Assembly: GCA_029541985.1 (NCBI GenBank)
Contig: CP095414.1
Location: 992,001 to 1,056,000 of the forward strand
Length of the DNA: 64,000 bases
DNA from: Bacteroidales bacterium F22
GTDB taxonomy: Bacteria; Bacteroidota; Bacteroidia; Bacteroidales; Bacteroidaceae
Reading direction: 5' to 3'
Below are positions 54,674-64,000 of this stretch, one piece after another. The notes under the pieces are model-generated. The model did no database searches, had not been told where the DNA came from, and saw nothing but the letters and a program-made list of their open reading frames with translations. Positions within the stretch are counted from its first letter, which is position 1, and each line of letters opens with the position of its first letter. The position numbers and the translations under genes are program-made.

Positions 54674-55300
54674 ATGTTGACTAAAAAGACAAGCATCGTT
54701 ACTGAAAAGATTATTTTAGGTATTGACCCAGGAACGACTATCATGGGATACGGTGTACTAAAGATAAAGGGAAACAAACCCGAATTGGTAGCTATGGGCG
54801 TCATTGATTTGCGCAAATACGCCGATCATTATTTAAAATTGAAATGCATAGCAGAACGAGTCTCTAGTTTGATAGAGAGTTTTCTTCCCGACGAGATGGC
54901 TATTGAAGCCCCCTTCTTCGGCAAGAATGTTCAGTCGATGCTAAAATTGGGCCGTGCTCAAGGAGTAGCCATGGCTATGGGCCTACTCAAGGAAGTGCCC
55001 ATCACAGAATATGCGCCATTGAAAATTAAGATGGCCATCACAGGTAAAGGAGGAGCATCAAAAGAACAAGTAGCAGATATGTTGCAACGGATGCTACACA
55101 TACCGAAAGAAAAGATGCCCAAGTTTCTAGATGCAACAGACGGATTAGCAGCCGCTTATTGTCATTTCTTGCAGATGGGACGTCCGAGTACTGAGAAAGC
55201 CTATGGAGGCTGGAAAGATTTCATGTCAAAAAACCCAAATCGTATCTCTTCACCAAAGGCAAAAGAGATACAGCTACTTAAAGAGAAAAGAAGAAAATAA
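54674..55300 (+). CDS. ruvC: Holliday junction resolvase RuvC
   Basis: A 208-residue endonuclease that resolves four-way junctions together with RuvAB. N-terminal motif [13 protein letters not shown] carries the first Asp, [20 protein letters not shown] is the middle motif, and the last catalytic Asp is in [13 protein letters not shown]. An open frame continues 111 bases upstream, but the start at 54674 follows the DUF4286 stop by 5 bases and fits the family. A basic C-terminal tail is slightly longer than usual. Confidence 0.95.
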   Translation: MLTKKTSIVTEKIILGIDPGTTIMGYGVLKIKGNKPELVAMGVIDLRKYADHYLKLKCIAERVSSLIESFLPDEMAIEAPFFGKNVQSMLKLGRAQGVAMAMGLLKEVPITEYAPLKIKMAITGKGGASKEQVADMLQRMLHIPKEKMPKFLDATDGLAAAYCHFLQMGRPSTEKAYGGWKDFMSKNPNRISSPKAKEIQLLKEKRRK

Positions 55301-55324
55301 TATATTACTTTAAAAAATAACAGT

Positions 55325-57319
55325 ATGCAAAACAAAACATACTTGTTCGTATTGGGACTTGCAGCAATGCTTGCTAGTTGTTCTACCAACAATTCATTTA
55401 AGAGTTACATGGACTATCCAGTAGCGCAAGATTTGTCTGAGATGAGCTACACAGCAGATGGTACTTCATTTAGTGTATGGGCACCGACTGCAGAAGAAGC
55501 AGTCGTGATGCTATTTAAAGATGGCAGTGAAGATGCTGCAGTACAGACACTCAATATGAAGCCCAATAATGATGGGACATGGAAAGTCAAAAGTAAAGAA
55601 AACTTACTCGGTTACTTCTATGCTTTCAACATCAAAATAGCTGGTAAATGGCAAGGAGAGACCGAAGGAATCAATGCAAAAGCTGTCGGAGTAAACGGCA
55701 AGCGAGCAGCGATCATAGACATGACCAATACAGACCCTATAGGTTGGGAAGTAGACGAACGACCTAATCTACCGCTAGGAAATACGATTATCTATGAGAT
55801 GCACCACCGTGACTTCTCAATCAGTCCTTCTTCAGGCATCACAAACAAAGGAAAATATTTAGCCTTGACAGAACATGGTACGACCAATTCCGAAGGTGCT
55901 TCGACAGGTATTGACCACCTGATAGACTTAGGAATCACCCATGTACAGATACTTCCCTCATTTGATTTCGGTTCTATAGATGAGACGACACTCAACAAGA
56001 ACAAATACAATTGGGGATACGACCCGATAAACTACAACGTCCCTGAAGGAAGTTATAGTACCGACCCTTACGATCCAGAAGTTCGCATCCGTGAATTTAA
56101 AGAAATGGTCATGAACCTACACAAGTCCGGTATCCGTGTCGTACTCGATGTGGTATATAATCATACCTTTGACATCAACCATAGTCCATTTAATCGCACA
56201 GCTCCAGGCTATTTTTATCGTGAACGCAAAGACAGTACCTACGCCAATGCTTCTGGTTGTGGTAACGAAACAGCCAGCGAACGTCCAATGATGCGTAAAT
56301 TCATGATAGAATCCGTAAAATATTGGGCCACTGAATACCACATAGACGGTTTCCGTTTTGATTTGATGGGCATTCATGATTTGCAGACGATGCGTGATAT
56401 CCGTGCTGCCTTAGATGAAATAGACCCATCTATCATCATGTACGGAGAAGGTTGGGCAGCAGAAGCACCTCAACTACCACAAGACACTTTGGCAATGAAA
56501 GCCAATGTAAATAAGATGGCCGGCATATCTGTCTTTAGTGATGAACTTAGAGATGGTCTCAGAGGGCCATTCAATGACGACCATAAGGGAGGCTTCTTGG
56601 CCAACGTATTAGGACAAGTAGAGAGCATCAAATTTGGCATCGTTGGTGGGATTGAATACCCTAATCTAAATTATAAATTAGTCAATTATACAGATACAGC
56701 ATGGGCTGCTGACCCTACCCAAATGATTAGCTATGTCTCATGTCACGATGATATGTGCATGGTCGATAGACTCAAAGCAAGCATTCCAGGCATCAGTGAA
56801 GAGAAACTGATTCGCCTTGATAAACTAGCCCAAACAGTAGTATTCACTTCACAAGGAATCCCTTTCATGTTATCTGGAGAAGAAATCCTCCGAACTAAAC
56901 AAGGCGTACATAACAGTTATAACAGTCCAGACAGCATCAATCAGATTGATTGGAACAACAAGACGAGATACAAAGAAGTATACGAATACTATAAAGGCTT
57001 AATAGCGCTAAGAAAGTTGCATGCTGGATTCCGAATAGGTAGTGCAGAATTGATTCGTCAATACTTGCATTTCTTACCTGTTGGTGATTTACAAAATGTG
57101 ATTGCCTACCGTATTGATGCAGCATCAGTGGGAGATGTATCCCAAGAAATCACCGTCATATTTAACGGCAATGATAAACCGATAAACTTCATTCTCGCTG
57201 CAAATTCAAAATACACTGTCGTTTGCGAGAACGGAAAAATCAATCCCAAAGGGTTACGTGTCATGAAAGGAAGTGATGCCGTTGTTCCAGCTCAATCAGC
57301 CTGGATAGCCATCAGATAA
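55325..57319 (+). CDS. pulA: Type I pullulanase (GH13), lipoprotein
   Basis: A 664-residue debranching enzyme. Signal with lipobox L16-A-S-C19 makes it a lipoprotein. An N-terminal CBM48-like beta domain (about 50-135) precedes the GH13 barrel, which has the pullulanase motif YNWGYDPINYNVPEGSYST, the nucleophile D in DGFRFDLMG, acid/base E in MYGEGW and the transition-state D in VSCHDD. It hydrolyses alpha-1,6 bonds of pullulan or glycogen-type glucans. Third gene after DUF4286 and ruvC (24-base gap), ended by a terminator. Confidence 0.93.
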   Translation: MQNKTYLFVLGLAAMLASCSTNNSFKSYMDYPVAQDLSEMSYTADGTSFSVWAPTAEEAVVMLFKDGSEDAAVQTLNMKPNNDGTWKVKSKENLLGYFYAFNIKIAGKWQGETEGINAKAVGVNGKRAAIIDMTNTDPIGWEVDERPNLPLGNTIIYEMHHRDFSISPSSGITNKGKYLALTEHGTTNSEGASTGIDHLIDLGITHVQILPSFDFGSIDETTLNKNKYNWGYDPINYNVPEGSYSTDPYDPEVRIREFKEMVMNLHKSGIRVVLDVVYNHTFDINHSPFNRTAPGYFYRERKDSTYANASGCGNETASERPMMRKFMIESVKYWATEYHIDGFRFDLMGIHDLQTMRDIRAALDEIDPSIIMYGEGWAAEAPQLPQDTLAMKANVNKMAGISVFSDELRDGLRGPFNDDHKGGFLANVLGQVESIKFGIVGGIEYPNLNYKLVNYTDTAWAADPTQMISYVSCHDDMCMVDRLKASIPGISEEKLIRLDKLAQTVVFTSQGIPFMLSGEEILRTKQGVHNSYNSPDSINQIDWNNKTRYKEVYEYYKGLIALRKLHAGFRIGSAELIRQYLHFLPVGDLQNVIAYRIDAASVGDVSQEITVIFNGNDKPINFILAANSKYTVVCENGKINPKGLRVMKGSDAVVPAQSAWIAIR

Positions 57320-57350
57320 CGGGCGTAAACAATAAAATCTCAAATAAAAG

Positions 57351-57386
57351 AAAAGGGATTAGTCAATGATTTGACTAATCCCTTTT
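57351..57386. terminator. Bidirectional terminator
   Basis: Perfect 15-base stem AAAAGGGATTAGTCA / TGACTAATCCCTTTT, 6-base loop, with A-run before and T-run after, between the convergent pullulanase and sulfatase-maturase genes. Confidence 0.92.
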
Positions 57387-57434
57387 GTGCTATGATTAAT
57401 TCTCTATTCTTCAACAGGATTCTGCCCCTGCCTA

Positions 57435-58673
57435 CTAGAGATTATTCTCTTTGATCCATTTCATTACATTTGCCGGTGGACGTTTGTTCTGCAATTCATT
57501 CTTCATGAAATCCATATAGGGAGCTACATGGTCAAAAAATCGATACCATCCTTCACATAAATAATTCAATCCAGGTTCATTGTCTTTTGTACGAGCAAAA
57601 CGATCTTTAGGACATCCTCCATTACAAGCGAACAGATACTTACATTCCTTACATTGTTTAGGTAAAGTATCAAATTTATCCTGTCCAAACTTCTGTTGTT
57701 CAGGACTATACATCATCTGTGACAACGTCTTTGTACGAATATTCCCCAGTTTATATTCAGGAAACACAAAGTGGTCACAAGAATAGACATCCCCGTTAAA
57801 CTCCATCACGCCAGCATGTCCACATGTTTTAGCCATCGTACAGACCCCAGGCTGTTCTCCTACCCAATTAGCTAAAGTAGAATCAAAGAATTGGATATAA
57901 TATTCACCCACATCATTACGTACCCATTCATCAAAAAGAGCAATCATAAAATCACCCCATTGTTTAGGAGATACAGAAAAGTCAGCGATTTCACCTTTTT
58001 CAAATTCGGCGATAGAAGCCAAGTGTCTGCCATCATCATGTTCTAAGATACGTTCTACGATGGGAGCAAACTGGATGTAGTGAGCACCTAAGTCTTTGAA
58101 GAAATGGTAAAAATCCATTGGATAATCCCCATTAAAATCATTGACTACAGCCATTGCATTCCATTGTACATTGTATTTGTCAAGAATTTTCAGACCTTTC
58201 ATCACCTTATTCCATGACGGACCACCACTAGCACTTCTCCGATATTCATCATGAAACTCTTGTGGACCATCTAGTGAAACCCCAACAAGCCAATTGTTAT
58301 CAGCAAAAAATTTAGCCCACTCTTCAGTGATTAGCGTACCATTCGTCTGAATAGAATTATCTATCTGACGACCATTTGCATATTTTTTCTGGATATCAAT
58401 AGCATGTTGATAGAAAGACATCGGTCTCATCATCGTCTCCCCACCATGCCATGTAAACAAGACTTGTGGTTGAGTCTGACTATTGATATATTGTTCTGTA
58501 AACTCTTCCAATAAAGATTCGCTGAGCGTAAACTGACTAGCCTTGCTGTCAGGAGTTTTGTAGAGATTGTTTTTTTCGAGGTAGTAGCAATATTTGCATC
58601 TCAGATTACAAATAGAACTCACCGGCTTAAGCATTACATAGAGAGGCTTAGCAAAGGGAGCATATGTAGCCAT
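57435..58673 (-). CDS. chuR: Anaerobic sulfatase-maturating enzyme (radical SAM, SPASM)
   Basis: A 412-residue radical SAM enzyme that oxidises a Cys or Ser in sulfatases to formylglycine. The SAM cluster is C22-x3-C26-x2-C29 in ICNLRCKYCYYLEK. The SPASM domain with two auxiliary clusters uses CTMAKTCGHAG, SCDHFVFPEYKLGN (with the catalytic Asp next to Cys), CKECKYLFACNGGCP and YLCEGWYRFF. The protein resembles the Bacteroides thetaiotaomicron maturase closely over its whole length. It has its own promoter. It can serve the Ser-type sulfatase at 26 kb and any others in the genome. Confidence 0.95.
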   Translation of the reverse strand: MATYAPFAKPLYVMLKPVSSICNLRCKYCYYLEKNNLYKTPDSKASQFTLSESLLEEFTEQYINSQTQPQVLFTWHGGETMMRPMSFYQHAIDIQKKYANGRQIDNSIQTNGTLITEEWAKFFADNNWLVGVSLDGPQEFHDEYRRSASGGPSWNKVMKGLKILDKYNVQWNAMAVVNDFNGDYPMDFYHFFKDLGAHYIQFAPIVERILEHDDGRHLASIAEFEKGEIADFSVSPKQWGDFMIALFDEWVRNDVGEYYIQFFDSTLANWVGEQPGVCTMAKTCGHAGVMEFNGDVYSCDHFVFPEYKLGNIRTKTLSQMMYSPEQQKFGQDKFDTLPKQCKECKYLFACNGGCPKDRFARTKDNEPGLNYLCEGWYRFFDHVAPYMDFMKNELQNKRPPANVMKWIKENNL

Positions 58674-58707
58674 ATAGTATTTTGATTAATTGATATGATT
58701 AGGACAG

Positions 58708-58715
58708 CAAATATA
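58708..58715 (-). promoter_or_regulatory. -7 box of the sulfatase-maturase gene
   Basis: Minus-strand TATATTTG, 35 bases before the start. Confidence 0.6.
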
Positions 58716-58735
58716 AGGAAAAGGTTGAATAAGCA

Positions 58736-58777
58736 CAAAAAAAAAGAGTCTTGTTTGCACTTAAGTACAAACAAGAC
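58736..58777 (-). terminator. Terminator of the DUF3332 gene
   Basis: Almost perfect 30-base palindrome: GTCTTGTTTG and CAAACAAGAC arms around cACTTAAGTa. On the minus strand it is followed by CTCTTTTTTTTT. Confidence 0.9.
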
Positions 58778-58846
58778 CCGCTATCAATAATAGCAAATAC
58801 CTCAAGAAAGAAGAGCTATTCAACTCTTCTAAGCATCAGGCCTAGA

Positions 58847-59395
58847 TTAATTATTGTAAGCAAAATAAGTATCTTGAGCAGCAGCACGAGCAGCTAACAT
58901 ACCCTGAGCATTGAGTTCTACAGTAGTAGTAGAACCATCCTGTAAGTAAAGGTCAGCAGTGCCATCACCATTGACAGCAAGAATCTTATGGCTCTCACCA
59001 TTAGCCACTACACTCCAAGTCTGAGTAGGTTCATCAAAGCATAGATTCATTGATTCCCCATTTTCCCCCTTGACAGCGTATCCATCTTTTGTTTGCTCAA
59101 TAGTCACTTTACCATTTTGAGTATCAATACTCTGTACAGCAGCGGTAGCTGCAGGATTCTCACCTGTCCAAAATTCTACTGAATTGAATATGAGCACATC
59201 AGCAAGTCCCGCAATACCATAAATAGGCACGATGTTCAAGCCGATAAAGATTAGTTCATTGATAAATTTATTACCTGTTACTTGTTGATTCCAAGCCGAA
59301 ACAGAATTGAACAACGTAAAACTACCAAGACAAGAACTGAATACGACAGAAGTGCTTAATAATACAGCAACGACCTTTAATTGAATTTTTTTCAT
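58847..59395 (-). CDS. DUF3332 lipoprotein
   Basis: A 182-residue DUF3332 protein. Signal with lipobox VFSSC (Cys22), then the conserved block GSFTLFNSVSAWNQQV and VPIYGIAGLADVLIFNSVEFWTG that defines the family, with one hydrophobic helix (about residues 47-70), followed by a beta-rich C-terminal domain. The family is common in Bacteroidetes and Vibrio; function unknown. Monocistronic with its own promoter and a strong terminator. Confidence 0.9.
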   Translation of the reverse strand: MKKIQLKVVAVLLSTSVVFSSCLGSFTLFNSVSAWNQQVTGNKFINELIFIGLNIVPIYGIAGLADVLIFNSVEFWTGENPAATAAVQSIDTQNGKVTIEQTKDGYAVKGENGESMNLCFDEPTQTWSVVANGESHKILAVNGDGTADLYLQDGSTTTVELNAQGMLAARAAAQDTYFAYNN

Positions 59396-59448
59396 TTGAT
59401 TGATATTAAAAATTTGATAATGCTTACAAATAGTGCAAGCTACTCCGA

Positions 59449-59456
59449 CAAATATA
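59449..59456 (-). promoter_or_regulatory. -7 box of the DUF3332 gene
   Basis: Minus-strand TATATTTG, 54 bases before the start. Confidence 0.6.
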
Positions 59457-59513
59457 ACATAATGTATCGATTCGACCTAACAAATACAGCTAAAAGAAAG
59501 GTAGAAAAAAGGG

Positions 59514-62381
59514 TTATGAGACCTCCTCTAATGAACCATATCGAGTAGGCAATAAATGACGGTCACCCAAGGTATCATTTACACGTGCCGTATTGACCCA
59601 GAACTTATTTCTCCTCACTTCCTCATTAGGATATACAGCCTGTTGCCTCGTATAAGGATGTCCCCAATCATTTGCTACCGCCTCATATTCGGGATGTGGA
59701 GCATTGGCAAGCGGGTTCTCCTCTTTGGACAATTCTCCACGCACCACCTGTTGCAATTCTGCCCAAATACCCTTCATCGCTAAGATGAATCGATTCAATT
59801 CCTCAAGGCTTTCACTCTCAGTTGGTTCAATCATCAAAGTACCATGGACAGGAAAAGACAATGTAGGTGCATGATACCCATAATCCATCAATCGCTTGGC
59901 GATATCATTTTCGCTCAAGCCCGTTTGTTGAGAAATATTACGACACTCGAGAATCAATTCATGCCCTACATATCCTCCAGCTCCACGATAAAGAATACCA
60001 TAAGTATCTTTAAGCGCATCTGCTATATAGTTAGCACTAAGAATCGCTTGTTCCGTAGCATGCTTCAAGCCATAAGCCCCCATCATGCAAATATATCCAT
60101 AAGTGACGCTCAATATACCCGCACTCCCATAAGGAGCACTAGCCACTTGGATACCGTCATCCCCCCAGATCACATGGGAAGGTTTAAAAGGAATCAGATG
60201 TTCAGCCAGTCCTACAGCGCCTATACCAGGGCCACCTCCTCCATGAGGAGAAGAGAAACTCTTATGAAGATTCAGATGACACACATCAGCCCCGATAAAG
60301 CCAGGAGAGGTATATCCAATCTGTCCATTCATATTAGCTCCATCCATATACACTTGTGCCCCGACAGCATGTATTTTATCGACGATACGTCTAATTTGCA
60401 CCTCGAAGATACCATGAGTAGATGGATAAGTAATCATCAGTGCAGCCAACTCATCTGCATATTTATCAGCCAAAGACTCGAGGTCAGCAACATCAATATT
60501 TCCTTGATCATCAGATTTACAATGGATGACCTCATAACCCGCTTGTCGGGCAGATGCAGGATTAGTTCCATGCGCAGAATCAGGAATCAATACATACTTA
60601 CGATTTCCTTGTCCTATATGCTCTAGATACGAGCGAATCATACGCAGACCAGTATATTCACCAGCAGCACCCGAATTTGGTTGAAGCGTGACATCCGCCA
60701 TTCCAGTGATGACGTCCAATCGCTTACATAAATCATCAATCATCTCATGATACCCTTTCGCCTGAGATGCAGGAACCAAAGGATGAATATCCACCCATCC
60801 CGGTTGAGTCAACGGCAAAAGCTCCTGAGCCGCATTCAGTTTCATCGTGCACGACCCCAACGCAATCATCGAGTGCGCAAGCGAGATATCCTTTCGCTCT
60901 AGACGCTTCATATACCGCATCATTTCAGTCTCACAATGATATTTATTAAAGACCTCATGTTCAAGGAAAGAGGAAGTACGGATTAAATCGGGATGACAAG
61001 GTTCTATAGCAGCTTCTTCAAATAAAGGAAGCACACATTTCTTATTGACTGCAAGAGCAAATACATCCACAAGAGATTGTAAGACATCATTCGTACACTG
61101 CTCATCGATAGACAACCCCACATCCCCATTCGTAAAATAACGTAAGTTGATACGATGCGCTTCTGCTACCTTTCTCAACTCAGAAGTAGTCACGGCAGTA
61201 GGCAGTACGATTCGTAAGGTATCGAAGAAATAGCGATTCACAAGTGAATAGCCCAATGATTTGATTGCTTGCGACAAGCGATAAGCACCTGCATGAATAT
61301 CCTGTGCTATAGCTTTGATCCCTTCAGGACCATGATAGGCCGCATAAAATCCAGCCATCGTAGCAAGCAGAGCTTGAGCAGTACATATATTAGACGTAGC
61401 CCTTTCCCGCTTGATATGCTGTTCGCGAGTCTGCAAAGCAAGACGGAAACAAGGTTTACCATATCTGTCCACACTCTGACCTATTATACGACCAGGCATC
61501 AGACGTCTAGAATCTAATGAAGAAGCAAAATAACCCGCCGATGGGCCACCAAAGAAACGAGGGATTCCCATACGCTGGGTAGACCCACAGACAATATCAG
61601 CTCCCCACTCTCCAGGAGGTGTCAAAAGTGCAAGCGACAACAAATCAGCTATGACAGCGACTTTAGCCCCCATGTCATGTGCTTTTGTAGTCAGTGATCG
61701 ATGGTCTTTAATCTCTCCATCACTATCAGGATACTGAAGAATCACCCCGATACAATTGCTGGGAATAGCAGCGGTATCCACATCCACAAGTTGCAAATCC
61801 ACCCCCTGTGGGATAGCTCGCGTACGCATCACAGCCAATGTCTCAGGAAAAATATTTTTATCCACCAATACAGTACAATCACCCGTTTTGGTCTGTTTTC
61901 GCGAACGTTGAAACATCATCATCGTCACCGCCTCGGCAGCTGCAGTAGCCTCATCAAGAAGAGAACAGTTAGCAAGTTCCATCCCAGTCAAATCAGAGAC
62001 CATTGTTTGGAAATTAATCAATGCCTCGAGACGACCTTGTGAGATTTCAGCTTGATAAGGAGTATATGAAGTATACCATACCGGATTCTCCAATATATTT
62101 CGTTGCACCACAGCAGGAGTAATGGTCCCATACCATCCCTGTCCGATAACGGTAGTAAATCGTTCGTTTCGCTCACCTAAAGCAAATATATGCTGAGCAT
62201 AAGCTGCTTCTGACATCGCTTCGGGCAACTTCAAGTCTTCTTCTAATAAGATATCCGATGGAATCGTCTCTTTGATAAACTCATCCATAGATTTAGCCCC
62301 TACTTTTTGGAGCATCACTTTTGTTTCTTCTTGAGTCACGCCTATATGTCGTGAAGCAAAAGACCTTTCATAGTTTTTCAT
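59514..62381 (-). CDS. gcvP: Glycine dehydrogenase (P protein, decarboxylating)
   Basis: A 955-residue P protein of the glycine cleavage system, homodimeric full-length type (the alpha and beta halves in one chain). The PLP lysine lies in HLNLHKSFSSPHGGGGPG (about residue 706), and the N-terminal half begins SRHIGVTQEE-like sequence. It decarboxylates glycine and passes the aminomethyl group to the H protein. gcvT and gcvH are not in this window. It is likely the last gene of rsmG-MBL-gcvP (63-base gap). No glycine riboswitch structure was recognised in that short gap. Confidence 0.96.
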   Translation of the reverse strand: MKNYERSFASRHIGVTQEETKVMLQKVGAKSMDEFIKETIPSDILLEEDLKLPEAMSEAAYAQHIFALGERNERFTTVIGQGWYGTITPAVVQRNILENPVWYTSYTPYQAEISQGRLEALINFQTMVSDLTGMELANCSLLDEATAAAEAVTMMMFQRSRKQTKTGDCTVLVDKNIFPETLAVMRTRAIPQGVDLQLVDVDTAAIPSNCIGVILQYPDSDGEIKDHRSLTTKAHDMGAKVAVIADLLSLALLTPPGEWGADIVCGSTQRMGIPRFFGGPSAGYFASSLDSRRLMPGRIIGQSVDRYGKPCFRLALQTREQHIKRERATSNICTAQALLATMAGFYAAYHGPEGIKAIAQDIHAGAYRLSQAIKSLGYSLVNRYFFDTLRIVLPTAVTTSELRKVAEAHRINLRYFTNGDVGLSIDEQCTNDVLQSLVDVFALAVNKKCVLPLFEEAAIEPCHPDLIRTSSFLEHEVFNKYHCETEMMRYMKRLERKDISLAHSMIALGSCTMKLNAAQELLPLTQPGWVDIHPLVPASQAKGYHEMIDDLCKRLDVITGMADVTLQPNSGAAGEYTGLRMIRSYLEHIGQGNRKYVLIPDSAHGTNPASARQAGYEVIHCKSDDQGNIDVADLESLADKYADELAALMITYPSTHGIFEVQIRRIVDKIHAVGAQVYMDGANMNGQIGYTSPGFIGADVCHLNLHKSFSSPHGGGGPGIGAVGLAEHLIPFKPSHVIWGDDGIQVASAPYGSAGILSVTYGYICMMGAYGLKHATEQAILSANYIADALKDTYGILYRGAGGYVGHELILECRNISQQTGLSENDIAKRLMDYGYHAPTLSFPVHGTLMIEPTESESLEELNRFILAMKGIWAELQQVVRGELSKEENPLANAPHPEYEAVANDWGHPYTRQQAVYPNEEVRRNKFWVNTARVNDTLGDRHLLPTRYGSLEEVS

Positions 62382-62444
62382 AGGTATATGGCTTTAAAAT
62401 GTTTGTTAATCAAGATAAATGCCGAGCCGAAACGAACAAACTAA

Positions 62445-63086
62445 CTAACCTCTAAAAAAGGGATTATCACTCTTTTCCGCTCCTATAGTAGTCTTGCCAC
62501 CATGACCAGGAAATACCACAGTCTCTGGAGGTAAAACAAATAATTTCTTACAGATACCCTCACGTAGCTCGTCGAAATTGCCCCCTTCTAAATCGGCACG
62601 TCCAATGCTACCCTGGAAGAGAACATCCCCACCAAATAAGCAATGGTCAGCAGCACAATAAAAGACCAAAGAACCAGGAGAATGTCCCGGCACATGTATC
62701 GCTTCGAGTTTGATACCCGCAGTTTCGATGATACTCCCTTCAGAAAGATAAGTACCGATAGGCACCTGATTTTCAGGCAATTCGAAACCGAACATACGAC
62801 TCTGTTTAGGTGCGTTTTCTAACCAAAATTCATCCGCTTTGTGCGCTTCGGGTTTCAGTCCAAAAGTATTGTAAACAAATGGATTTCCCAATATATGGTC
62901 AAGATGAAGATGTGTATTGAGCAAGTGCTTCAACGTCAATTCCTTAGATTCGATGTACTCTTTGAGTTGTGTCTGTTCTGTGACAGAAGCACAACCAGGG
63001 TCTATTAAAATGGCTTCTTTCTGCTCATCCCATATCAAGTACGTATTGACAGGAAACATATTAAATTCAAATTTCTTAATCTTCAC
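62445..63086 (-). CDS. Metallo-beta-lactamase-fold hydrolase (glyoxalase II-like)
   Basis: A 213-residue MBL-fold protein. Metal ligands appear in H59-L-H61-L-D63-H64 (HxHxDH), the histidine of HVPGHSPGS and the aspartate of LFGGDVLF, and a final histidine in FPGHG. The length and pattern match GloB-like hydrolases of bacteria; a thioester or persulfide substrate is possible. It lies between rsmG and gcvP on the same strand. Confidence 0.9.
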   Translation of the reverse strand: MKIKKFEFNMFPVNTYLIWDEQKEAILIDPGCASVTEQTQLKEYIESKELTLKHLLNTHLHLDHILGNPFVYNTFGLKPEAHKADEFWLENAPKQSRMFGFELPENQVPIGTYLSEGSIIETAGIKLEAIHVPGHSPGSLVFYCAADHCLFGGDVLFQGSIGRADLEGGNFDELREGICKKLFVLPPETVVFPGHGGKTTIGAEKSDNPFFRG

Positions 63087-63129
63087 TTTCTATTCTTTTT
63101 ATTTTTACGATTGATTTAGTTGATATCAA

Positions 63130-63756
63130 CTATTTTTTTTGCAAGGGGATATGTACCACCTTTTTTGTCTCATAAAAGGACTCTTCAAAGACCTCGCTCA
63201 GATTCCACTGATGCACGCCTTTCAGTCCTTTCAATTCTTCCTCTAAGTCTCCACCTTTGAGACAGAGAAGTCCATTTTTCAATGAATTATTCTCCTCAGA
63301 AGAAATATTTTTCTTACATATTTTCAGCATATCTTTAGCCGGCATCACAGCCCTGCTGACTATAAAATCAAACAGTCCTTTCTCATCTTGTACTCTGCAA
63401 TGTTTAAAAGTACAATTGGTGAGTCCTATAGCCGTAGCGACTTCTTGTGCCACCCGAACCTTCTTGCCGATGCTATCCACTAGATGGAATGAGGTTTCAG
63501 GAAATAAGATAGCTAGTGGAATAGCAGGAAATCCCCCTCCCGTACCAAAATCCATAATCTTCGTTCCTGGTTCGAAACGAATGACTTTAGCGATACCTAA
63601 AGAATGCAAAACATGATGGTCATATAAGTTCTCAATATCCTTACGTGAAATCACATTTATTTTCCCATTCCAATCACGGTAAAGGTCATACAAGGCAGCA
63701 AATTGTTCTTTTTGCGACGCTGTCAAGTCTTCAAAATAATTATTGATTATATCCAT
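63130..63756 (-). CDS. rsmG: 16S rRNA (guanine527-N7)-methyltransferase
   Basis: A 208-residue SAM-dependent methyltransferase of the RsmG (GidB) family, which methylates G527 of 16S rRNA. The SAM loop is IMDFGTGGGFPAIPLAI (about residues 68-84), followed by HLVDSIGKKVRV; SRAVMPA is the family motif. Start supported by a promoter box 70 bases upstream. The following gene is 43 bases away on the same strand. Confidence 0.95.
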   Translation of the reverse strand: MDIINNYFEDLTASQKEQFAALYDLYRDWNGKINVISRKDIENLYDHHVLHSLGIAKVIRFEPGTKIMDFGTGGGFPAIPLAILFPETSFHLVDSIGKKVRVAQEVATAIGLTNCTFKHCRVQDEKGLFDFIVSRAVMPAKDMLKICKKNISSEENNSLKNGLLCLKGGDLEEELKGLKGVHQWNLSEVFEESFYETKKVVHIPLQKK

Positions 63757-63825
63757 AATGGTATGTTTGGTCTTTTAATGTGTGATTACTAATCGGCATC
63801 TCCCATAGGAAATGCTATAATGATG

Positions 63826-63833
63826 CAAATATA
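63826..63833 (-). promoter_or_regulatory. -7 box of rsmG
   Basis: Minus-strand TATATTTG, 70 bases before the start codon. Confidence 0.6.
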
Positions 63834-63962
63834 GTGATATTAGAGACAGTCCAAAACGAAATATACGAAAAAAGCTCCGCCTAACAAAAGATAAGACAAA
63901 CGAAACCATAGGGATTCGCCTATCTATCTTTAATCAGGTAGAAGCATTGATTCTTACGTTAT

Positions 63963-64000
63963 TTATTTTCTAAAAGGCGGTTTGACGATACGTGCAGGAA
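63963..64000 (-). CDS. Possible 3' end of a gene cut by the window edge
   Basis: On the minus strand one frame reads PARIVKPPFRK followed by a TAA stop at 63963-63965, a plausible basic C-terminus. Only a dozen codons are visible, so this is a weak call based on residue character alone; the two other frames give less natural endings. No family can be named. Confidence 0.3.
   Translation of the reverse strand, partial: PARIVKPPFRK

Noticed and set aside
59844-60626. 260-codon plus-strand frame
   Set aside because: It lies wholly antisense to gcvP, whose reading is unmistakable; the frame is a codon-usage shadow.
62382-62444. Glycine riboswitch before gcvP
   Set aside because: The 63-base gap is too short and shows no recognisable glycine aptamer features.

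Overview
The window looks like a chromosomal segment of a low-GC member of the Bacteroidetes, most likely Bacteroidales. The evidence is the recurring promoter element TAnnTTTG (twice with a TTTG 19 bases upstream), the absence of strong Shine-Dalgarno sequences, a chlamydia/Bacteroides-type V-ATPase operon with a DUF2764 gene, the argR-GNAT-argG-argC-argD cluster, a Bacteroides-like sulfatase-maturing enzyme, and a CzcA/CusA pump fused to its TolC partner. The genus cannot be fixed from sequence alone. No rRNA, tRNA, CRISPR array, transposase or prophage was seen, so this reads as core chromosome.

Layout. 0-9.5 kb: a secreted MORN-repeat protein, a HAD phosphatase, a patatin/beta-barrel protein, then the lysS-gpsA-pgi operon and divergent galE. 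9.8-18.4 kb: cysteine desulfidase (cyuA), an outer-membrane barrel plus LysM/periplasmic-binding protein operon, uvrA and a POT peptide transporter. 18.4-19.3 kb: a gene-free stretch with degenerate palindromic repeats. 19.3-25.4 kb: heavy-metal efflux (RND-TolC fusion, adaptor lipoprotein) meeting a convergent Fur-family regulator. 25.5-29.1 kb: a serine-type sulfatase and an AspT/YidE-like transporter. 29.3-36.9 kb: the V-ATPase operon E-DUF2764-A-B-D-I-K. 37.1-41.7 kb: arginine biosynthesis under ArgR. 42.0-43.2 kb: an ECF sigma factor with a membrane partner. 43.2-48.2 kb: the SPOR-ruvX-def-TPR operon, divergent from a YtxH/holin-like/basic-protein operon. 48.3-54.3 kb: a YciO-like protein, Pif1-type helicase, zinc-type cation diffusion facilitator, flavodiiron protein and a radical SAM enzyme. 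54.4-57.3 kb: DUF4286-ruvC-pullulanase. 57.4-63.8 kb: sulfatase maturase, a DUF3332 lipoprotein, and rsmG-MBL hydrolase-gcvP.

How the genes relate. Two metal-export systems (RND and CDF) and a Fur-type sensor suggest metal homeostasis. The serine-type sulfatase at 26 kb needs a formylglycine-forming enzyme, and an anaerobic one is encoded at 58 kb. The flavodiiron protein and several Fe-S/radical enzymes fit an anaerobe that meets occasional oxygen. The V-ATPase rotor subunit carries the residues that bind sodium in Enterococcus NtpK, suggesting sodium coupling.

The most interesting items for a second look are: the RND-TolC fusion that retains an internal start codon and signal peptide; the sodium-type V-ATPase rotor; the four-cysteine GNAT protein inside the arginine operon; the palindrome-dense divergent promoter region at 46.7-46.9 kb with a yqjDEK-like operon; and the hairpin leader of the fur-family gene. 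I did not find a convincing wholly new multi-gene system.
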